Assembly (NCBI GenBank): GCA_963930775.1
Contig: OZ005691.1
Coordinates: forward strand, 310,001-374,000
From: Cliona cf. orientalis
Taxonomy: Eukaryota; Porifera; Demospongiae; Clionaida; Clionaidae
DNA: 64,000 nucleotides
Reading direction: 5' to 3'
Shown one piece after another: positions 45,082 to 58,557 of the stretch; within the stretch, counting starts at the first letter, position 1, and the number at the start of each line of letters is the position of its first letter. Position numbers and translations under genes: made by a program. The notes below the pieces were generated by a model. It made no database searches, had not been told where the DNA came from, and saw nothing but the letters and a program-made list of their open reading frames with translations.

Positions 45082-45178
45082 GGTGAATAATCTCCTTTTT
45101 TTGTTCTTAACAATGTAGGTTATACCACTATGGTTATACTTGATCTCGCTAATTAACATGGGCTTTATTATTGCAGAA

Positions 45179-45268
45179 TGCGCATGCACAGAGTATAGTA
45201 CGTCGCAGTGCCATAATTATATTGACGACCATTTCCCAAGTAGCAACATGATTGACGACCCCTTCCTA
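45179..45268. promoter_or_regulatory. Upstream region of PLAC8-C: NRF1-like palindrome and GACGACC motifs
   Basis: TGCGCATGCA (45179-45188) lies 97 bases upstream of the start codon, followed by ATTGACGACCATTTCCCA and ATTGACGACCCCTTCCTA, spaced about 20 bases apart by AGTAGCAACATG, as upstream of copy B. Confidence 0.45.
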
Positions 45269-45411
45269 GCACAATGTCATAATAGTTATTTTCACACAAT
45301 GTCGTATTTAATTTATACGGGTGTCCAATAATAATATGGTATTCTACCACTAAAGTACTACTGAGTCTTTCAAACGGATTTCTGTACTGATCACAGGATC
45401 AGGCTGGTGCT

Positions 45412-46192
45412 TTATTCTCTCATCATAGGCTGAGCCCTGAGATCTTTGACTTCCTGAGGTGAGATGTAATTATTATATAGCTCAATGCATTCAATAAACA
45501 ACACGTTTTTTTAACACCCAAAAGCCAAACTTTAGTCAAGCACTAATGAAATCCTAATTAATCAGAGGCTTATCATTGGTGCATACGCGCATCATCATAA
45601 TAATTTTTATGGTAAGAGCTACAATACACAATGTCCTATATTATTATTATTGGACTCCTAGCTCTATGCATTTCATGGTTAGAACAAGGAGACAAGCTTA
45701 AGGCTTCTGCATGTCCAAATTTATATTGTTAGTTATTATTTACCTGAGCTTCCTGAACAAGAGAGCAACAGCCACAAAACAAAATCTGGCAAAGATCAAT
45801 GCCATAGGTACCCTGCATTTATAGGGATGAAAAATAAAATTATATTAGTAGCTACTAGTATACTAAAATTTAACTCAATTGATGCAATCAATTGCAAATT
45901 ACTCACTCGAAGATCCTTCTTCTGTCGGATCCTTTCACGGACATGAAGTCGTGCAATGAGAATGAAAGGAGAGCAAAATGCAAGGCAGCACAAGCAGCAG
46001 TCCTCCCCAACAGCTTCGGCGGTCTTTCCAAACACGTAGCAGGAACAACAATAAGTCAGGATACCTGTTTGCATCAGTGAACCAATAAAAATTGTAATGT
46101 GCACATTCATTCAATCATATTAACTCACACAAGCTGCAGTCATTGAAACAGCCACAGATTCCATTTTCCCACTCAACCTCGTACTTCGACAT
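45412..46192 (-). CDS. PLAC8-family cysteine-rich protein D
   Basis: Four exons are inferred: 46129-46192, 45907-46064, 45744-45812 and 45412-45453, giving 110 residues. It begins MSKYEVEWENGICGCFNDCS, then ILTYCCSCYVFGKTAEAVGE. It carries CCSC where the other copies have FCPC, so the proline of the CPC motif is replaced by serine. The end is EVKDLRAQPMMRE. All introns are short (about 65-290 bases), unlike copies B and C. Sequence downstream of its stop (45455-45700) resembles that downstream of copy C (42560-42800), supporting tandem duplication. Confidence 0.87.
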
Positions 46193-46256
46193 GCTGAATG
46201 ATCTAGTTTCTTCACACTAGCCCAGACTGGTCACTCTGAATCTGCAGTCTGCAGAT

Positions 46257-46342
46257 TGCGCATGCGTAATATATTTAGCGCGTCACCACTTCCGGTTCTA
46301 GCTAGCGCTTTGCGCGAGCGCCATATGTAACGACCTTTTCCT
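46257..46342. promoter_or_regulatory. Upstream region of PLAC8-D: NRF1-like palindrome, ETS-like site, GACC motif
   Basis: TGCGCATGCG is at 46257-46266, 65 bases before the start codon. ACTTCCGGTTC lies near 46285 and TAACGACCTTTTCCTAA at about 46328-46343. Confidence 0.45.
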
Positions 46343-46548
46343 AACTCATAAGTGGATCAAAATAATATTTTTTTGGTAAGTTCAAAACCAAAACAAAACT
46401 TGAACAGATTATCCTGGTATATAAGCATGTCATAGTTACTTGCTAAAAGTCATAGCAGCATGGTATGTTAAAATAGTAATAATATAAAGCTATAATAGAT
46501 TCTACGAGTATAATACAAAAGTTTTGTTTTGTTCTGTTTACGTCAAAG

Positions 46549-47840
46549 CTACTCTCTTGCCATAACTCCTGCCTTGAGATCTTTGACTTCCTGTAAAGTT
46601 GAATAATATTATGCACCAGAATCATACAAAAGACTGCATGGGAAGGCCTACAGTACTGTTACAGTAACTTGTAGAACCGCTCAGGGGATTCCCTAGCGTA
46701 AAGTAGAGCAGCAGCACTGGACTCTACGTTTGATAAGCTAGGTCAGTGGGATGCTAAAAGCTTTGATCTTTGGCCAAAATAAAGAAGAATATCGCTCTAC
46801 TATGGTAGAAGTTTGAAACTTCGCTACGTCTATATTATACCACCGAGACTCACCTGAGCCTCTTGGCAGAGTGTGCAGTCCCAGCAGTAGAGCATCAAGA
46901 GATAGTCCATTGCAAAGGTACCCTATAAAATGAAATCTAATAACAAACTCGAACACGAATCAATTCACTCATAGCTGCATTAATATTCCATGATATAATC
47001 CATGATGTAATCATGCAGGCAAGTTATATATATATATACCCTCAGGTCCTTCTTTTGGCGGATCCTCTCACGAACATGGAGACGAGCGAATATGTTGAAC
47101 GGATAGACCAAGTAGGCACAACCACAGAGGCAGCAGCTATCTCCAACGGCCTCCGCTGTCTTGCCAAAGATGTAGCAAGGACAGAAGTAAGCCAGGACAC
47201 CTGCAAAGAGAAGAAGCGCACAAAAATATTCATTATTAATAAATTTGTGTGTACAATCACGCCCCATTCAATACTCATGCAGCCGGCCGGCCAAGGGTGG
47301 GGCTCACAATGGTCGCGCAATGCGCCATGCGCGATTAACTAACTAGCAATGTTTAATAATGGCGCCCACTTTTCTCTTCGCCCGATTTTGAAGAACCATA
47401 GGCACATCTCATCATAACAAACTCCAACAGTAAACTCGTAGTTAGCCTAAGTGCACTGCGCACACTATACGTAGAGCGCACACCCGGTAGTAACTTGCAT
47501 CCCTAGCCCTATTCTACAATCTATGGTACAAGCAAGAAGGCAGCCGGCGGTGTTGGAGTTGAAAAAATAGCTTGAAGCAAAGGTAACTATCGCGTAACCA
47601 TCATGAGAACTACGCTCTTTCTTGTTCTACGATCGCTTACAAATTTGCCGGTGCATTTAGTATCGCTGAGCGCCACGCGTACCTTGTACCTACCTATCAA
47701 ACTAGCAGTTGCGCGAGAGACACCATAAATTTTCCATAGATCTATGATTATACCAAAGTTTATCTGTGCTTACACAAGCTGCAGTCGTTGAAGCAGCCGC
47801 AGACACCGTTCTCCCACTCTACCTCGTTCCTGTTTGACAT
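46549..47840 (-). CDS. PLAC8-family cysteine-rich protein E
   Basis: Four exons are inferred: 47774-47840, 47040-47200, 46854-46922 and 46549-46590, giving 112 residues. It begins MSNRNEVEWENGVCGCFNDC, then VLAYFCPCYIFGKTAEAVGD, SCCLCGCAYLVYPFNIFARL and HVRERIRQKKDLR. Exon 3 reads GTFAMDYLLMLYCWDCTLCQ. Its closest relative is copy F. A GC-rich alternating stretch (ACGCGCGCATTGCGGCGCGC) sits about 110 bases upstream of the start and may replace the NRF1-like site of the other copies. Confidence 0.87.
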
Positions 47841-48153
47841 TTCGAACTAGTTTCTTCACCAAATTCGCTGACCAAAGTGTAGTTGAAGGGCGTAGCGGCT
47901 TTGTTGATCTGCAACTAACTTGCACGGTATTAAAATTTTTTATTCGCGGTACGCGCGCATTGCGGCGCGCGCGCACATTCTTGAATAGTCAAAATCTATT
48001 AAAAATGTAGCAGAATAGTACAATTAAAATTTGTAAAAATAGAGTTCTGGGGGTATACATACACATATTATTAAACAGTATTATTTTTATTAAAATGATT
48101 ATTGAGTTTGGGTTTGAATTTGCAGGCACGGACGGAGAGCCAGCTACCGGCAG

Positions 48154-49109
48154 TTATTCACGGCTCATAGCCAGTGGCTGTATATCCTTCACTTCCTGCA
48201 GGGTAAAAAAAACAAATAATAATAAACTTTTTAATTTTATGCACGTACATAGGCCTATAATAATAATTATACAAACATGAAGGGAAAAATAATCCCAAAA
48301 GCATTATAATAATTATTATTACAGCCAGCAGAAAAAAATCTGTTGAGTGAGGGGTTTAATTCGTTAATAGATATCGACGCTGACAATAAATACTTCACGT
48401 ATACATGCGTTGCCTACGACATAGATAATAGACTTATGATCTACGCCAGGAGGCTATACACATCTTAAAGTGCCAAATTCAATACTACCCAGGAGTTGAT
48501 GCACCAACTTTCAACACTCACCAAAGAGCTTCGCACAACACAAAAAAAATAATATAGCATAGTGTTAATAAGAAAATTTAATAATAAGTTCTTTAGTTAA
48601 TTACCTGAGCCTCCTGACACAGGGTGCAGATTCCACAAAACTCAAGAAGGAGCATGTCATAGCCAACAGTGCCCTGCAGTCGGTCAGTCAAGACGACGGT
48701 ACGTGAATGTATGGAAACAATGACATATTATCCACACACGCACACACACAATAATATTATAATGATAATGCTCTATGGCACACAATGTTATGGTAGTGCA
48801 ACTAAGCGAAATAACAAAAACTGAACTACAAACAAACAACAAAAAAAAAAAACAGTTAAAGATTTCCCCCAAATGCATGCTTATCTAAATTGGCCGCTGT
48901 GTCAACGATCCAACGCAACACAAGTATCATGAGTACGGACGGACATACCCTCAGTCCCTTCTTCTGGCGGATCCTCTCACGAACGTGAAGACGGGCAAAC
49001 CAGTGGAAAGGATGGACCAGAAAGGCCAGACCACAGAGACAGCAGCTCTCTCCAACGGACTCAGCTGTCTTGCCAAAGACATAGCAAGGACAGAAGTAAG
49101 CCAAGACAC
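48154..49109 (-). CDS. PLAC8-family cysteine-rich protein F (first exon not found)
   Basis: Three exons are clear: 48949-49109, 48605-48673 and 48154-48195. They read VLAYFCPCYVFGKTAESVGE, then FARLHVRERIRQKKGLR, the 69-base exon GTVGYDMLLLEFCGICTLCQ, and EVKDIQPLAMSRE. The acceptor before exon 2 (49110) is intact, so an upstream exon encoding the usual WENG.CGCFNDCS segment is expected, but no such sequence is visible up to the second gap. It may be absent, lie in the gap, or have been replaced. Gly replaces Asp in the otherwise constant RQKKDLR. Confidence 0.8.
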
Positions 49110-52100
49110 CTGCATATTATATGTACGGTTGGTTTAATGCATGGTCATTTCAAGTATTTTTTTTTTTTTTTGAACGGTACTACAGTGCATTACAAAGTTC
49201 GTGCTGGATCATGAAAACCACGTCCGCACACACAGAGATTGGAATATACAGCTAGCTATATAGCCTGGCCATGTATGTACCAACATGTACATGTGCAGTG
49301 TGCATGCATGCACACAAACAATAGGCTAATGATTGTGGGACACACCCTTCAACTTGCATCGAGCCTATATAGTCTGTCTAGATGTCCGAGGTCAATATTA
49401 TTATTATAGACCCCAGTATATTATTATATAGTACAGGTCATGTGTCTGCTATGGTACAGCCCCACAATAGGCCACACTTCCCACATCATTGTGGTTACGC
49501 TAGAGCAAACTATAGTAATAACAGTGTGAATTCCAGAGAAGCTTGGGCGGTGGGGCAATGATCAGCCACCTCAGGCCACCAAGTGAAGTTGGGAAGATAA
49601 TACTATTATATTATGGAAATATTACGACATAATTCAAGTTATCTTTGGGACTGACTCTGGCACAAGTTTGCATGGGCAGTATCTGTTTACATTGTAGTGG
49701 CTGCATGGATGAATACTCTTAAAAATTCCCTACATATTTGGAACAACACCCATGGAAACAGTTACCAATAATTATCGTAACTAGAGTGATGTCATTTTTG
49801 GGACTAGGCACTGTGGCTGGTTGGCTGCCTAGCTTATGAAAATTCAATAGGGTTGGCCTGGATACAGAGAATTTAGCTGTGGTTACCTCTTGTATAATAT
49901 TATTATACATACATTCTCCTTGGGAACTGCAGCACTACAAGACTGTGGAAGCCACACATACATTCAGGCAGTTAGGGCTCTAAAGAGGGACTGACTAAGG
50001 TATGCTGAGATGCCCTAGAATGAGGTGTACTGTACGTGACTAGAAAGCATTTCTGGGGAGGAGGGGGAAAATAGAGTAAGTGACATTCTATACCCAGGAA
50101 GGCATGCTGCACCTGACCGAGATAAACTAGAGACAACACGTTCATAGTAGCCATACATACCATAAAATTTAATACTGTACAGCTGCAGTACAGATTGAAA
50201 AGCTGTTTCTTTTCCGCTGACTAGCTGCATGTGCTGTCACAATACAGTTTAATCCCTTCACTTCCATTCAAACACACGCGCACGACACACACACACACTC
50301 ACACACACACACGCACACCTTGTTCTCAACACTACCTACATGAAACTAATGGTTGAAAGTATTCCCTACAAGATACTAAAATATTTGAACTGTACATTAC
50401 AGTACTGAGCAGAGAGCAATAATAATTAACACTAAAAGGTCCTATACTGTACTCTTTATGACGTCAAGCGGTTGTAGTCTTCTACAGAACAGAGGATTCA
50501 GGAAAAATCCAAGAAATTTGAGCCGAATAAAGATTTGTTATCATCTGATAATAATGTATTAATACCGTACTCCCAGGACACGACTCCAGGCTATATAATA
50601 CAAGGGGATCTTGTAAGTTGGCCAAATTACACCTACCCCACTGTTTATATAATTATACACGGAATGAATTAGAAAAGGTATACATTTATCAGGTATGGTA
50701 TTTTGTGTATTTTGCATATGGGGGTGGATTTTGAGCTTTTTTTGAGATGTTTACAACAACAAACTGTGATTCGGAAAGTATATATGAATCAATACATATG
50801 TGCAACAATGCATGCTACAGCCTTTTCCATACAACTAATACTCCTGGGGCAATCCAGTTCCACCACGCATTTTGAGAAGAATAGCTAGCTAGCTGAAATT
50901 TGAATGAGCTCCATTAATATTAAATTCTAACAGTTTTCCTGATCAGTATATAGCAGGGGAAGGTGTTTCCACTTAACTCAACCATCATCCTCTCACAATA
51001 ACAATGACAACAATAATAATAATAATATTCACTGCACTATGAATAGCTGTTCCACATTCATGTACTATTGGATGTACTTACGCAACACTGAACATGAATA
51101 ACGCCCTCCCTAGTGTGGTTTACTTGCAATACTGATAGCAATAACTGATAACAGCCGCCTCTAGCTTCATGAATTCATTTACTCCATAACTTGTGGCTAC
51201 AGGATCGCCTACTAGTATATACATGTATTCCATAATATTCACATCTCCACCATCCACATACCAACCCATGCCCACACCCCACACCCTCACACACTCCCAT
51301 ACCCTCACAACCACATCCTCACACCCACACACATGTACACTCCCATACACCCACAAACATGTACAGGGTACTATAATGATATTATACATGGGCCGGCGCC
51401 TGGGATGAATACTGATAGTAACCACATACATACATACATACATGTACACACATCACCCCAGGCAGGATCTAGGTCTTAGGGTGTGGCCGGCTAAAAGTGT
51501 TGACTATGCAATTGGCGAGTGTGGCTACAGACAGCTCCATTATCCCAAAGAATGTCAATTTTACGGGTGAATCACTCAAAGTGCTGAAAGCAGCTATATA
51601 CATACATAGCTAAATGCACTTTGGCTGTAATGGTACAGATATTGCACAGCTTATGTACATGTGTAGGTACATGGATGCAAAAAACATCAATTTTAGTTCT
51701 GTTTTGACCAGCACATTAATTTTGTATGGTGACAAGCTACTCTCGCAAATGACATCGTGGCAGCATAAGTGCTATTTAATATTAATAGTTAATGGTAGAC
51801 ATGCATAATGCTGTTAATATTCTTGTGGGTCATAACATTTGCTTTAATGAGAATGTCCAGAAGTGTGCTAGCAGCTGTCCCCATAGTTCCCTCTCTCGTG
51901 TATGTTGACTAGATATTTCCATTACATCATCATGTATATAGGCGGTAAACACAGCTGGCCTTCACTGGCACCCATTATAATAATAATATTATACCCTCTA
52001 TTTGTTACCCCGCGCGCATGCGCTAGGGGTAAAGCAATCGGTTTGTACGTCTGTTGTCGTTGTCGTCGTCGGCACGAAAATCGCCAGATCTCGAGTTCTA

Positions 52101-52509
52101 GGCGTCTGTGCGTGCTATAAGCATAACCAATCGGTAGATATCGGTGAAAAAATGGTTTGCACGCGCTTCGAATTTCTCAAAAAGGCTTACTAGTTCTACA
52201 AATCGTGCATTTTCTGTTCAGCATGCCTGTGGTTTATCGACCACACCCACTCTTTTAGCATAATAGTATGCGGATGCGACTGCGCATGCTCAAGCACTGT
52301 GTTGGAAAGGGTCGTCACGTCATGATGTGTGCCTCATAGTGTTGCAATACTACGCTAGAGTGGCTACATGGCGCGCGGGGTATGTGCTCTACAGAGCTCT
52401 AGTTATGGCTGAAATAGATGAACTCTCTGGCACAAAATTTTTTTGTCCTTTTAATAGCGTCATTGTATACTTTTACTAGTCTATTATATATAGCTGCCAG
52501 ATCTTGACC
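49110..52509. other. Long interval without a recognisable gene
   Basis: AT-rich and repeat-poor sequence. Visible items are a (CA)n-like tract at about 50276-50317, CACACCC-rich low complexity at 51265-51365 (its Thr/His-rich translation is not a gene), a short CATA/CATACATA repeat near 51423-51440, and scattered AT palindromes. It probably contains intron 1 and exon 1 of PLAC8-F, but no exon could be supported. Confidence 0.55.
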
Positions 52510-52646
52510 ATGCAAGAGCAGAACAGTGACGCCAAAAAAGGTATATACACTGAAGCTGAGTGAGAGTTACACTGAGTGTATGCCATGAATGTCACTATAT
52601 ACCTCTCGCTGAAAGTGTTCTTTTCAGCTCAACGTACTTGGATGTA
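52510..52646 (+). CDS. Candidate 5' exons of an unidentified gene, cut by gap
   Basis: ATG at 52510 opens MQEQNSDAKK, with a donor at 52541 (AAAAAAG then GTATAT). An acceptor (CTTTTCAG) at 52627 continues in the same phase as AQRTWM until the N run. The phase agreement and the promoter-like GC-rich sequence upstream (52300-52380) support a real gene. I do not recognise the protein, and 16 residues are too few for a reliable call. Confidence 0.3.
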
Positions 52647-52846
52647 NNNNNNNNNNNNNNNNNNNNNNNNNNNNNNNNNNNNNNNNNNNNNNNNNNNNNN
52701 NNNNNNNNNNNNNNNNNNNNNNNNNNNNNNNNNNNNNNNNNNNNNNNNNNNNNNNNNNNNNNNNNNNNNNNNNNNNNNNNNNNNNNNNNNNNNNNNNNNN
52801 NNNNNNNNNNNNNNNNNNNNNNNNNNNNNNNNNNNNNNNNNNNNNN
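52647..52846. other. Assembly gap (200 N)
   Basis: Exactly 200 N, again a nominal size. It cuts the candidate gene at 52510 and the TMEM42-like gene. Confidence 0.95.
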
Positions 52847-52982
52847 TCAGCGCCGAGACGTAGCCGCACGGTAGCGGAAGGAGTCTGATCGTTCGGCCAT
52901 CTTGTTCGAGTGCTAGTTTGGAACTGACGGAGGCCAGAGCGGCGAACAGGCCGGCACAAACTGCCAAAGGAATCCCCGACAT
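52847..52982 (-). CDS. TMEM42-like / EamA-type membrane protein, first exon (cut by gap)
   Basis: ATG at 52982 opens MSGIPLAVCAGLFAALASVS followed by SKLALEQDG, which resembles the first membrane helix of TMEM42 (CAGAFGALAAASAKLAF). TMEM42 is a four-helix member of the drug/metabolite transporter-like group with no firmly known substrate. Only about 45 residues are visible before the N run. The reading frame may already have passed a splice donor near the gap edge. It is divergent from RAB2, with start codons 206 bases apart. Confidence 0.55.
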
Positions 52983-53188
52983 GTGCCACAGTACAATTTT
53001 TCATTGAGTTTGGTGCGTAAAATTGGAGGTGACACGCCTTTCTTTACGCGCAATATGTACGCGGAAGGACGATTCCGGATATCAATTAGCAGATCCCGGA
53101 TATTGTGGTTAAATTTTCGTGTTATCACGTGATAAATTTTATACCTTCTAATTCTTGGGTTGGAAGCTTTTGCTGAAGCGTTGCTACG
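52983..53188. promoter_or_regulatory. Bidirectional promoter interval, TMEM42-like / RAB2
   Basis: 206 bases lie between divergent starts. It includes TTATCACGTGATAA, a perfect 14-base palindrome containing a CACGTG E-box (about 53122-53135). Regulation is inferred from spacing. Confidence 0.5.
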
Positions 53189-56862
<3,674 letters not shown>

Positions 56863-58557
56863 AAATAGCCCCTATATAAATAGTATAATAATTATTATGC
56901 CTATTATTATGTACATAAACACGAATAATCCAAAAAAATAAGCATAAATTAATGTGATTATTACTGTACTCATTTTTGAATTCAGAATTATTATTGCTGT
57001 GTCTTTTTGTAACATGTTTTGTGTTACCCACACGCTTTTGAATGAAATACGGAAACAATCTCCGCATATTACAGTAGTTTCCCGTGCATGGATGACAATT
57101 TCCGTATTCTCTGGATAACCCCGCGCACGCGGGATCACGTGACCGTTCAAATATGGCCGCCATTTTTGTTTGAAGCTCCTCGTGATTTTTGGCCGCTTCT
57201 CCTGGCGAGTCCAGCGGGTCCCTAGTGCAAATCCTCCATTGTTGGTGAGTCGTCGTGTGTTGTGTGTGCGAGCGAGTCCAGGTTCTAGTGGCAGGGGTCG
57301 TTGAGGGCCTTCAGAACACGTTTTTCGGACGAATTTTCGCGGAGATTTCGAAAAAAATGGCAGAAACGGTAGTCATTTCAACGCCTTGGGCTAGGAGACT
57401 GTAGCTTAGGGCGTATAGTTGATAACGGTGGTGTGATACAAGTTGAGATAGAGGAGGAAGATAGAAAGTATTTCTAGATGATATTTGAAGGGGGAGGCTG
57501 TCCTTGTGAGAAAGATTTGTGAAAAAAATGGAGGATTTTGTTCACCAAGAAAGGAGGAAAGTGGTGTTTTGGGGGGACCAAGGAAGGGAGGGGGTATCCC
57601 CAGCCATGATGGTGGGGGCCGTTCAGTTTTCAGTTTCACAAACATGGCTAAGTAGCTGATAAATTGCTGGGTACGATTTTGCTTCGAGTTCTGGGCCATG
57701 GGGTGAATGTATGTCGTACGTGGTATGTGCATATTCTGTACATTGCATGTTCCTGACACTAATAAAACTCCATAATTGCCAACGCCCCATAGGACGATAT
57801 AGCATCGTACACATGTGCAAGAGGACACTTGAATAGTTCTGCACTGAGAAATTAAACTTTTTGTCTAAACTACATGTATACTGATGAATTACTGATGAAT
57901 TTTATGAAAGCATGTTATAAAAGATGCAGAGATGTACATTACATGTTATTCACAGTTGATGTGTGAGTGGGGTGCTCAACATGAAAATTTGTCCCAACTC
58001 TCCCTAAACTAGTGCAAAGTTTTTGATTTTGTGCCAGTAAATTCACAAAGTAACCAAACTCTACAACTCTAGATACTGAGATACCCCTGCCTCGTTGTGT
58101 TGTGCATGTGTTTATGTGTGTATTACACAAATCGTCCACACTGACCACACTGTTAGTCCAAACATGGAACAGAAGACTACTAATTTGTAATGGAGAGTGC
58201 TTGTTACCTGAACGATGATTTGGCAGGAGTGTTCATGTTAGTATCAAACATGCATGCATAAACAGCTGCTTGTTATAATAGTTATAGCTACATCTTTTTC
58301 CTACAAAATAATTGCAAATTACATTCCTTATCCCAATCCATTACGTGTATGTAATTATGAACCATAACAAACAATTATGTTAATTCAGCGTTTTCATAAT
58401 ATTATTGATGATGTTGTACTAATAGTAATGTACAGTGTAGAGAGAAGACCACAATCATCAATAATTTTGATTGTAAATCTACAGGTATATATACAAGTGA
58501 AGGATCATCGTTACAATAATACGGTACTAGCTTTGCTTCTGCGAGGCCACAGTCACA
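56863..58557. other. Intergenic region, RAB2 to CHD gene
   Basis: No independent gene is supported. A likely CHD 5' UTR exon lies around 57160-57244: GC-rich sequence ends in CCATTGTTG before GTGAGTCG, a good donor. A short ATGGCAGAAACG followed by GTAGTC at about 57357 is a possible alternative first coding exon. The rest is AT-rich. Confidence 0.45.

Noticed and set aside
51193-51408. Thr/His/Ser-rich ORF
   Set aside because: It is a low-complexity CACACCC stretch without splice or family support.
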